Program-made: the position numbers and the translations under genes
In this document: positions 1 to 5,256 of the stretch, in pieces
Position numbering within the stretch: position 1 is the stretch's first letter
Layout of the letters: every line of letters begins with the position of its first letter
Notes under the pieces: generated by a model
Databases searched by the model: none
What the model saw: the letters and a program-made list of their open reading frames with translations, nothing else
Told to the model about the DNA's origin: nothing
Assembly: GCA_035529715.1 (NCBI GenBank)
Contig: DATKWF010000039.1
Span: 1 to 5,368 of the forward strand
Origin: DATKWF01 sp035529715
GTDB lineage: Bacteria > Chloroflexota > Dehalococcoidia > Dehalococcoidales > RBG-16-60-22
Length of the DNA stretch: 5,368 bases
Direction of reading: 5' to 3'

Positions 1-991
1 CGTTACCTATACCATAAAACTGGAGCAGCTCAGCGCCAACACCACTCAAGGTCTGGATGCAATCTATGACATCCTGCCCGACGTTTATGATTACTCTGAT
101 TTTGTCCCCAATAGCTGTTATATGAGAACAGACGGTGGTCCCTGGCTGAGCATCCCCGACCCTGCCTTCGAGAATCCACCTACACGGTGGAGACTACGCT
201 GGCCCAAGTTAGGTTACTTCTCTTCCGACAATGCAAGTGCCAACTATTTTTGCGGCATGAGGGACTTCACCACCAGGCAGGTGAAGGAAATAAAATTCAA
301 CTTGCAACATAATTTTAAAAGCGCGGACAACGACCGGGTGCACTGCAACTGGGTTGTCTTAAAGCCGTGGGATACCCTCAGCGGTCCCCAGGCCCCTTTG
401 ACGGTGGGAAACCCGGCTAATCCCGGGGTGTGTGATGATGACGGGCTAATTCAGATAGTGAAAATCTCCGACCCCGATATTATCCCGCCCGGCGTGGAGA
501 CGAGCATTGATTACACCATCCAAATCACCAACCAGGACGGCTACACCCACCATGTGAGTGAGATATACGATTACCTGCCCCCGGGCTTCACCTACACCGG
601 TCCGACCAGTAATATGAGCACTAATGACCCGGTGGAGACCGAGAGAAACATCAACGACATAGACCGGCTGGAGCTTTACTGGGCATTCTCCCCAGCAGTG
701 TCCATCGCCGCTGGTGAGACATTGCATCTAAACTTCGTGGCAACCACGACCAAGGATGTGTCCGGCAGCTACTACAATGAGGTTCAGGTGGTATCTGATG
801 TTACGGTGCCACAGGTATTCCAAGACATTGGCATTGAGCCAGAAGAATACTCTACCTGCTACAGCTGGAACAGCGGTGCCGTGACCGTGCCCACCTATGA
901 CTCGCGGGCTGATGCCGAGGGGATAATTCTTGACTCCAACCTGGCGCTGGTGGTCGGCGGTGTTTCCATAACTTCGTATCAAATGAGATAG
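1..991 (+). CDS. DUF11-repeat secreted/surface protein, 3' part
   Basis: The reading frame is open from the left edge (first full codon at base 2) to TAG at 989-991, so the true start lies outside the window; the ATG at 122 is internal. The visible 329 residues look like two beta-sandwich modules of the DUF11 type, found in many secreted and cell-wall proteins. The first begins at the edge with VTYTIKLEQ and reaches DILPDVYDYSDF; the second, from about residue 149, has the pattern SIDYTIQITNQDG, then IYDYLPPGFTYTGP, then a GETLHLNFVATTT strand and YYNEVQVVSDV. That order (YTI strand, D-LP-GF turn, G-tL-ftattt strand, N-v-v strand) is what the family shows. Five cysteines (39, 84, 115, 144, 286) are present. 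There is no C-terminal membrane segment or LPXTG motif, so any anchor must be upstream. Its place beside pilus genes suggests a cell-surface or pilus-associated role, which is inference. Confidence 0.75.
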   Translation, partial: VTYTIKLEQLSANTTQGLDAIYDILPDVYDYSDFVPNSCYMRTDGGPWLSIPDPAFENPPTRWRLRWPKLGYFSSDNASANYFCGMRDFTTRQVKEIKFNLQHNFKSADNDRVHCNWVVLKPWDTLSGPQAPLTVGNPANPGVCDDDGLIQIVKISDPDIIPPGVETSIDYTIQITNQDGYTHHVSEIYDYLPPGFTYTGPTSNMSTNDPVETERNINDIDRLELYWAFSPAVSIAAGETLHLNFVATTTKDVSGSYYNEVQVVSDVTVPQVFQDIGIEPEEYSTCYSWNSGAVTVPTYDSRADAEGIILDSNLALVVGGVSITSYQMR

Positions 992-1007
992 CAGGCATCT
1001 AGCTATC
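987..1007. repeat. Inverted repeat GATAGC-N9-GCTATC at the end of the DUF11 gene
   Basis: Six-base perfect arms (987-992 and 1002-1007) separated by nine bases overlap the TAG stop codon and end just before the -35 box of the next promoter. No T-run follows, so it is a poor intrinsic terminator. It could be a weak RNA hairpin protecting the transcript end or a second protein-binding dyad; arms this short may also arise by chance. Confidence 0.35.
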
Positions 1008-1008
1008 A

Positions 1009-1037
1009 TTGATAATAACGCCTGGTGAGTGTATAGT
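1009..1037 (+). promoter_or_regulatory. Sigma70-type promoter for the small membrane protein/PilO/PilMN block
   Basis: TTGATA at 1009-1014 and TATAGT at 1032-1037 are separated by exactly 17 bases. Each hexamer differs from the consensus (TTGACA, TATAAT) at one position. Transcription would start near 1044, about 30 bases before the ATG at 1076, which leaves room for the AAGGAG ribosome site at 1061-1066. It is the best promoter-like sequence seen on the plus strand and would make the three following genes a unit separate from the DUF11 gene. Confidence 0.6.
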
Positions 1038-1045
1038 GCTCACCA
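1023..1045. promoter_or_regulatory. Perfect dyad around the -10 box, candidate operator
   Basis: TGGTGAG (1023-1029) and CTCACCA (1039-1045) are perfect 7-base inverted arms separated by nine bases. The -10 hexamer TATAGT (1032-1037) sits inside the spacer, almost at the centre of symmetry. Such a placement suits a dimeric repressor that would block RNA polymerase. As RNA it would be a weak hairpin with no U-run, so terminator function is less likely. The regulator is not identifiable from this window. Confidence 0.45.
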
Positions 1046-1075
1046 AGTACCTAAAAAGACAAGGAGAAAAAAGGT

Positions 1076-1453
1076 ATGGAAGAAACCAAAGCTCCCGAGG
1101 AAGCCACCGAGAAAATTGAGGAAATGAAAGCGCTGGCGGCGGCCAGAGCCAGAGTGAGGTCCAGAAATTCGCGGTGGGACCTTAACTGTGCTATCTTTCT
1201 GTTCGCCATCTTAATCCTGGTAATCATCCTGCTCTTTGAAGGCCTTGGCATTGATTGGGTGGGGCCGATTGCCATCTTCGGCCTATCTATGGTCTGGCTG
1301 GTGGGGTGGCGGCGGGGGAAACAACTATACTCCTTTTTCTATGATGAGGAGCTGTCCAGGCTGGAGCAGGAATCAGTAAAGCCGACTGAACAGAAGATAG
1401 AGGAAACTGTAGAAGAGAGGGTTCAGAAGGCACTGCGGGATAGGTGGCAATAG
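1076..1453 (+). CDS. Small two-segment membrane protein, unknown function
   Basis: The 125-residue protein starts at ATG 1076, nine bases after AAGGAG (1061-1066). Residues 1-37 are charged and helical (rich in E, K, A and R). Two hydrophobic stretches follow, about 38-58 (FLFAILILVIILLFEGLGI) and about 61-78 (VGPIAIFGLSMVWLVGW), then a positive WRRGK stretch and a strongly charged C-terminal helix (about 88-125) with coiled-coil character. With a short loop between the two segments, both ends should lie in the cytoplasm, as the flanking positive charges (RSRNSR, RRGK) also suggest. I do not recognise a family. It is 56 bases upstream of the PilO-like gene and appears to be first in that transcription unit, so a role in pilus assembly or its control is possible but only by association. 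Confidence 0.75.
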   Translation: MEETKAPEEATEKIEEMKALAAARARVRSRNSRWDLNCAIFLFAILILVIILLFEGLGIDWVGPIAIFGLSMVWLVGWRRGKQLYSFFYDEELSRLEQESVKPTEQKIEETVEERVQKALRDRWQ

Positions 1454-1509
1454 GCGCCAGAAATCGGTTTTTCCCGGTAATAGATACAGAAGCTAGTAGA
1501 GACTGAAGA

Positions 1510-2892
1510 ATGGACAGACTAAAAACCCTGATACAGAGATATTGGCCAACCGCCTCCCTATTTTTATTTGGTTTCTTCCTGATTCTCTATACCGCCATGG
1601 GCATCCTCTATTTTCGGCAGAACTCAAGGCAGGACGAACTTCAAGAACGAATCAGCGGAATAATGGGTGTAGTTTCCAGGCCATTACCCTCAGTGGAGAA
1701 GTTACAGGCGGAGTACGATGCGGTTAACCAGGCCCTGGTTCCGTTTGCCGCCGAGGAAGTTCTTGATATTATCGTTAAAATAGCTGAGGAGAGCGGGGTT
1801 GATGTTGACCCCGCTAGCGGCGAATTTACCATCCCAGCGCTAACTCCAGCCCAAACAAAGAAGATGGGTGAGGGCAACTACCAGGTCCTGGCTATCAGCA
1901 ATATCCGGGCGCAGGGCGACTATGACAATGTGATGGCATTCGTCACCAAGATCGACTCCAATGAGATACTGAAGACTATGGCGCTTAAGAGCGCCCATAT
2001 TAGCCAGTTTGCATTTGCGGGCACCTCGGAAGAGAAAGCCAGACAGGAGGAATTTTACACTATATTCCTGGCGGTGCGGGACCTGATGGCGGATAACGAC
2101 CTGTCCGAGATACCCTATCCGATGGACTTTGTCGACGGCCTGGCCACCAATAAGATGGGCGATGACCCGGATACCAGGAACAAAATAGAAGGCTTCCCCG
2201 ATATTATCAGCACCATAGACCAGAAAGGCTACACCGGCGAGGAGTCGCCGCGGAATGGATATGTGCTCTTTGAGCACGACGAAATCGTAGACACGGACAT
2301 GGACAATTTCACCACCGTTAGCTACGTAGATGAGCTGGAAACGGAATACTACTACACCTGTGAGGCTGATGGAACCTTACGGCAGTTTGATGGTCCTGAT
2401 GTAACCACCGCCACTGAGTATCCCATCAGTGAGCGGGAAGCGAGGCGCAGAGAGCTGTACCTCGTCTCCCAAGCGGTCAGTAGGATGATGCAGGATAATA
2501 ATCTCATGACCGTGATACCCAGCCCGCTGAACTTTATCAGTGGTGTGGCCACTAATTCTATGGGAGATAACCCCAACACCAAGGTAGCCAAAGAAGGCTT
2601 TCCCGATATCATCACCACCACCGAAAATAAAGGCTACACCGGAGACAAATTCCCCAGGAATGGATATGTGCTTTATGAGCATGATAAGACCGTCAGTACT
2701 AATACCACCCTGTTTGAAACCATAAGCTATTTCCCCTACCTGAGCACCGAGTACTACTATACCTGCGAGCGGAACGGGACGGTACGGCAATTTGACGGTC
2801 CGGATGTATTAAGCGCCACCGAGTACCTGAACGTTGATACCTTGGCCATTTTGAGTGTTGAAATCTATACCAAACCCCAGGAGAGTGAATAG
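1510..2892 (+). CDS. PilO-like pilus platform protein with two inserted pilin-head-like modules
   Basis: This 460-residue protein has a short positive N-terminus, one membrane segment (about 14-36), a helical stretch (about 37-92) and a PilO/PilN-like periplasmic or extracellular domain (about 80-165, with YQVLAISNIRAQGDYDNVMA followed by a helix and a strand). Two tandem modules of about 130 residues then follow (about 175-304 and 309-439), and the chain ends with LAILSVEIYTKP, which resembles the final strand of a PilO domain. PilO proteins are usually near 200 residues; the excess is the two modules. These are about 64% identical to each other over the 94 gap-free residues 211-304 and 346-439, and they resemble the pilin head encoded at 4815-5204. 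Each module has one cysteine (C284, C419), the only two in the protein. The family role is to pair with PilN and align the assembly machine. The ribosome site is poor, but an in-frame TGA at 1504 and the membrane segment just after M1 support this ATG. Confidence 0.75.
   Translation: MDRLKTLIQRYWPTASLFLFGFFLILYTAMGILYFRQNSRQDELQERISGIMGVVSRPLPSVEKLQAEYDAVNQALVPFAAEEVLDIIVKIAEESGVDVDPASGEFTIPALTPAQTKKMGEGNYQVLAISNIRAQGDYDNVMAFVTKIDSNEILKTMALKSAHISQFAFAGTSEEKARQEEFYTIFLAVRDLMADNDLSEIPYPMDFVDGLATNKMGDDPDTRNKIEGFPDIISTIDQKGYTGEESPRNGYVLFEHDEIVDTDMDNFTTVSYVDELETEYYYTCEADGTLRQFDGPDVTTATEYPISEREARRRELYLVSQAVSRMMQDNNLMTVIPSPLNFISGVATNSMGDNPNTKVAKEGFPDIITTTENKGYTGDKFPRNGYVLYEHDKTVSTNTTLFETISYFPYLSTEYYYTCERNGTVRQFDGPDVLSATEYLNVDTLAILSVEIYTKPQESE
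2032..2421 (+). repeat. Pilin-head-like module 1 inside the PilO-like gene
   Basis: Encodes residues about 175-304. It opens with an amphipathic helix (EKARQEEFYTIFLAVRDLM), then DNDLSEIP, ATNKMGDDPDT, EGFPDI, KGYTG, PRNGYVLFEHD and the closing hairpin TEYYYTCEADGTLRQFDGPD. Every one of these blocks recurs in module 2 in the same order. Confidence 0.8.
2434..2826 (+). repeat. Pilin-head-like module 2 inside the PilO-like gene
   Basis: Encodes residues about 309-439. It matches module 1 with a single one-residue gap in the first third and none afterwards; I count about 60 identities over the last 94 aligned residues. Conserved blocks include ATN-MGD-P-T, EGFPDI, KGYTG, PRNGYVL, TEYYYTCE and RQFDGPDV. 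Codon use differs between the copies at many positions, so the duplication is not very recent. Confidence 0.8.
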
Positions 2893-2910
2893 CTTGGCTG
2901 ACCATGCCGA

Positions 2911-2916
2911 AAGGAG
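2911..2916 (+). promoter_or_regulatory. Ribosome binding site fixing the GTG start of the PilMN gene
   Basis: AAGGAG lies nine bases before GTG 2926. The next in-frame ATG (codon 10, at 2953) has no comparable site in front of it, so GTG is the better start. Confidence 0.7.
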
Positions 2917-2925
2917 TAATTAAGC

Positions 2926-4443
2926 GTGGCTAAGGGCCTCTTACAGCTTGATATGAGCACGGCTTGGCGTAAGCTCCAGAAGGCGATAGCCAGGTCCACC
3001 AAGAGGTGGACAACCACCGGAGGAGTGGTAACGCTTGACATTGATAGCACTGCCATCAGGCTCCTGGAGACCAGGGGGAAAGTAATCAAAAACTGGGCAA
3101 GTGCTTCCCTCGAATCAAGTGAGGCAGCAACCGAAGAGGAGGCAAGTCCTGAAGCAGAACCTCTGGGCTCGGTAGTTAAGGAGCTGATGAATTCAAGCGG
3201 TATCAGGGCACGGGATATCACGGCCAGTGTCAGCGGTCTCTATTCGGTAAGCCGCATCGTGCCCATGCCAATCCCGGCACCGGGGGCAACCATGGAGGAA
3301 GCTTTTGAAGATTTAGCCCGGGAGACAATGCCCCTGGTGGAAGACAAGCTATATCTCACCTGGCAAACTATTTTTACCGGTGAGGGTGAGCCACGCGCCC
3401 TTCTCATTGGGGTACCCAGAGACACAATTGATAATGAAGCACAGTCTTTGAAGGCGGCTGGCGTCAATCCGAGCATACTGGAACTCAAGGCGATTGCCCT
3501 GACCAGGGCAGTCAATAGAGAACAGGCTCTTATCCTCAATACCGAACCGGCCAGCTTTGATATCATTGTCGTGGTTAACGGTATACCTGAAATCATACGT
3601 ACCATACCCTGGCAACCGGAAAAACTCACCCCGGAAGAAAAGGCGGAGCATCTGGCGGTGACCATGGAGCTGACGGTAGACTTTCATAATGCCCGCCACC
3701 CGGATACACCCCTCGACCCGGAGACCCCCCTCTTCATTACCGGGCAGATGCCCGAGGAGTCTATCCCGAGAGATAAGCTGGAAGCAAGGTTAGGCTACCC
3801 CATTGAGCCGCTGGCACCACCCCTGGAATGCCCCGCCGACTTCCCTGTCTCTCAATATGCGGTCAACATCGGACTTGCCCTGAGGGAAGCTGAGCTGTCT
3901 GAAGGTCGCGGACATGAGGGCCTTTTATCACTTAATATCAATCTCCTGCCCAGGACCTACCGCCCCTGGCGACCCTCTGCCAAGCAAGTATACATCGTTG
4001 TTTCGCTGATTGCGGCTACCGTCCTGCTATTCCCGATATATCAAATGACATCCGACGCTATGTTCAAAACGGCTCAGCTGGAGTCCAAGCTTAATCTATT
4101 TAATAACGAGCTGGAACGGAGGAAGCTGGAAATTGCCCAGCGTGAACCACTGCAAAAGGCTATTGACGACTATAATGCCATTGTTAATCTGGGCGGCGGC
4201 TTTACCCAAGACCTGGCGGTAATTCAGGACGAAGCCGACCAGCTTGGTGTTCAGGTGCGGGATGTCGTTCACCAGGGTAATAAAATAACCATTACCTGTC
4301 AGGCAGACAGTTACCTTATCTTTAGAAATTACCTCACCGCTCTGGAGAAAAGCGGGCAATTTTTAACCCCCATCCCACCCCCGGAGGGCTACCCCTACAC
4401 CAAAGCCGGTACAATCGTTGTTGAAACCAAGACTGTTGAGTGA
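2926..4443 (+). CDS. Fused PilM-PilN type IV pilus assembly protein (GspL-like plan)
   Basis: This 505-residue protein starts at GTG, 33 bases after the PilO-like gene. Residues about 34-325 form a PilM-like actin-fold domain: it opens with VVTLDIDSTAIRLLE, the place of the phosphate-1 loop, and closes with LFITGQMPEES and a YAVNIGLALREAE segment typical of the PilM end. Then come INLLP (338-342), the motif by which free PilN proteins bind PilM, one membrane segment (about 355-373), a charged helical stretch (about 380-420) and a PilN-like domain with strands around VQVRDVVHQGNKITITCQAD and a helix FRNYLTALEK. PilM and PilN are normally separate proteins; GspL of type II secretion has the fused layout. 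It would couple the cytoplasmic motors to the PilO-like partner at the membrane. The usual second glycine of the DIG-type phosphate loop is aspartate here (D40), so ATP binding is uncertain. The gene ends in a hairpin shared with the converging zinc-ribbon gene. Confidence 0.85.
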   Translation: MAKGLLQLDMSTAWRKLQKAIARSTKRWTTTGGVVTLDIDSTAIRLLETRGKVIKNWASASLESSEAATEEEASPEAEPLGSVVKELMNSSGIRARDITASVSGLYSVSRIVPMPIPAPGATMEEAFEDLARETMPLVEDKLYLTWQTIFTGEGEPRALLIGVPRDTIDNEAQSLKAAGVNPSILELKAIALTRAVNREQALILNTEPASFDIIVVVNGIPEIIRTIPWQPEKLTPEEKAEHLAVTMELTVDFHNARHPDTPLDPETPLFITGQMPEESIPRDKLEARLGYPIEPLAPPLECPADFPVSQYAVNIGLALREAELSEGRGHEGLLSLNINLLPRTYRPWRPSAKQVYIVVSLIAATVLLFPIYQMTSDAMFKTAQLESKLNLFNNELERRKLEIAQREPLQKAIDDYNAIVNLGGGFTQDLAVIQDEADQLGVQVRDVVHQGNKITITCQADSYLIFRNYLTALEKSGQFLTPIPPPEGYPYTKAGTIVVETKTVE

Positions 4444-4463
4444 TAGAGCCACTCTATCACTCA
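4437..4463. terminator. Perfect 12-bp hairpin between converging genes
   Basis: TGAGTGATAGAG (4437-4448) pairs without mismatch with CTCTATCACTCA (4452-4463) around the loop CCA, with one G-T pair possible beyond. The PilMN stop TGA (4441-4443) lies in the left arm and the zinc-ribbon stop (complement of 4461-4463) in the right arm. No T-run follows on either strand, so it is not a classic intrinsic terminator. It may serve both converging transcripts as a 3'-end stabiliser or a weak two-way terminator. Confidence 0.6.
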
Positions 4464-4646
4464 GAGGCGACCAACGACCTTAAGATTATAAAGTTCAATA
4501 TAACCACATTGCGGGCAGGAATACAGCGAGACGGGAAGCCCCGCAGATTCTGAGCCTGGCACTCCCCTCCTGGAGAGTTCAAAGGCGCCTTCTCCCGGCC
4601 TTAATGGCACCTTGCAGTGAGGACAGGTTTTAGCCGGATAATCCAT
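4461..4646 (-). CDS. Small zinc-ribbon protein
   Basis: The 61-residue product begins MDYPAKTCPHCKVPL and ends near LYSCPQCGYIELYNL. The two CxxC knuckles (C8/C11 and C44/C47), 32 residues apart, are the pattern of a four-cysteine zinc ribbon; the middle part is short and polar with no other domain. The ATG is preceded by GGGGGAG at 4654-4660 (complement), with seven bases between GGAG and the start, a good ribosome site. Zinc ribbons of this size bind nucleic acid or act as small adaptors, so I can name the fold but not the job. The gene lies between the pilin terminator and the shared hairpin, so it probably has its own promoter; only a weak candidate (TTAGCT-17-GATAGT, complement of about 4663-4691) is visible. 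Coding status rests on the paired motifs and the ribosome site. Confidence 0.7.
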   Translation of the reverse strand: MDYPAKTCPHCKVPLRPGEGAFELSRRGVPGSESAGLPVSLYSCPQCGYIELYNLKVVGRL

Positions 4647-4689
4647 AAATTTACTCCCCCTACTATCCTTTAATCTTTGAGTTTAGCTA

Positions 4690-4731
4690 ACCAAAACAGA
4701 GCAGGTGCCCTGTTATCTCCCGGGCACCTGC
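4690..4731 (-). terminator. Intrinsic terminator of the pilin genes
   Basis: On the minus strand GCAGGTGCCC (complement of 4722-4731) pairs perfectly over 10 bases with GGGCACCTGC (complement of 4701-4710) across an 11-base loop. TCTGTTTTGGTT follows immediately, a short U-rich tail. It lies 83 bases beyond the pilin stop codon. On the plus strand the hairpin is followed by C-rich sequence, so it acts in the minus direction only. Confidence 0.75.
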
Positions 4732-4814
4732 CTTCGGACTCCGCCCCCCATCGCTACCCCACTCAATTAACTTTTTAACTCAGATACTGCTGAAAACACT
4801 CAACCTGTGAGCTA

Positions 4815-5204
4815 TTAGTAGCCGGTGGCGTTCTGGCTCACTGTTCCCAGGGCATCCACCGTGTAGGTGCCCTTGGTGGTCTGTGTGGCAAGATAGTTGA
4901 TCGTCAGATTTCCGCTTACGAAACCATAGAGTACTTTCGAATTGGTGGAATCAGGGAAAGCAGCCATATCACTGGTGGCCGTACCTACCGGAGCAGCCAG
5001 GCTACTCATCCCCTGGTCAACCATCATGGACAGCGTCGCTGACTGGACATTCTCCAGCTCGGTAGCCGCTGCCTCATCCTCACCCCGGCCGATGAACCGG
5101 CCCACGTTGGGGATGACTATTGCCGCCAGCACACCCAGGATGGCGACCACAATCAACAGCTCAATCAGGGTAAAACCTTTTTCCCCTCGCTTGGGCATTC
5201 TCAT
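4815..5204 (-). CDS. Type IV pilin (prepilin with class III signal)
   Basis: This 129-residue prepilin has the leader MRMPKRGEKG, cut by prepilin peptidase between G10 and F11, followed by FTLIELLIVVAILGVLAAIV. The glutamate at mature position 5 (E15) needed for methylation and assembly is present. The mature chain is 119 residues: a hydrophobic helix to about residue 33, the rest of helix 1 (about 41-66, EDEAAATELENVQSATLSMM) and a small head ending in the hairpin TYTVDALGTVSQNATGY. There is no cysteine, so no disulphide-closed D-loop. AGGAGGAGGT (complement of 5211-5220) gives an excellent ribosome site six bases before the ATG; M3 is a less well-spaced alternative. A second pilin lies 52 bases upstream, and no convincing promoter is seen in between, so the two are probably co-transcribed. 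Whether it is the major subunit cannot be told from the sequence. Confidence 0.93.
   Translation of the reverse strand: MRMPKRGEKGFTLIELLIVVAILGVLAAIVIPNVGRFIGRGEDEAAATELENVQSATLSMMVDQGMSSLAAPVGTATSDMAAFPDSTNSKVLYGFVSGNLTINYLATQTTKGTYTVDALGTVSQNATGY
4818..4913 (-). repeat. Pilin tail repeat, copy in the complete pilin gene
   Basis: These 96 bases (32 codons) align without gaps to 5263-5358; I count 11 differences, about 89% identity. Five differences are silent, and three of the rest fall in a single codon (T to E). Confidence 0.85.
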
Positions 5205-5210
5205 TTTATA

Positions 5211-5220
5211 ACCTCCTCCT
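5211..5220 (-). promoter_or_regulatory. Strong ribosome binding site of the complete pilin gene
   Basis: AGGAGGAGGT read on the minus strand, six bases before the ATG, is a double Shine-Dalgarno core and the strongest in the window, as expected for a protein made in quantity. Confidence 0.75.
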
Positions 5221-5256
5221 CACCTTACTTCTTTAGATTATTAATATATTTAGGGA

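Noticed and set aside
2352..2790. Two overlapping minus-strand open frames of 89 and 137 codons
   Set aside because: They are antisense to the repeated modules of the PilO-like gene. The similarity of the minus-strand frames at 1840-2277 and 2377-2790 is only a reflection of the duplicated plus-strand modules.
1510..2892. Reading the PilO-like gene as a fusion of two whole pilins
   Set aside because: No prepilin leader or GFTLIE-type helix precedes either module; only the head and the later half of helix 1 are represented, and the N-terminus is of the PilO type.
3240..3699. Minus-strand open frames of 141 and 116 codons
   Set aside because: Both are antisense to the PilM-like domain and carry no recognisable motif.
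4690..4731. The 10-bp hairpin as a terminator for the plus-strand PilMN transcript
   Set aside because: On the plus strand it is followed by C-rich sequence with no T-run, and it lies about 250 bases past the PilMN stop, beyond an opposing gene. The U-rich tail is on the minus-strand side.
4761..4812. Short repeats after the pilin stop (AGTTAA twice, TTGAGTG twice, CTCA/TGAG arms)
   Set aside because: The units are four to seven bases long in AT-rich sequence and can be expected by chance; no structure links them.
4942..5211. Open frame of 89 codons on the plus strand
   Set aside because: It lies antisense to the complete pilin gene, whose leader, helix, glutamate 5 and ribosome site are unmistakable; the plus-strand product has no domain or ribosome site.
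5205..5256. A separate promoter between the two pilin genes
   Set aside because: The AT-rich stretch offers TATATT-like hexamers on the minus strand, but no -35-like sequence stands at a 16-18 base spacing.
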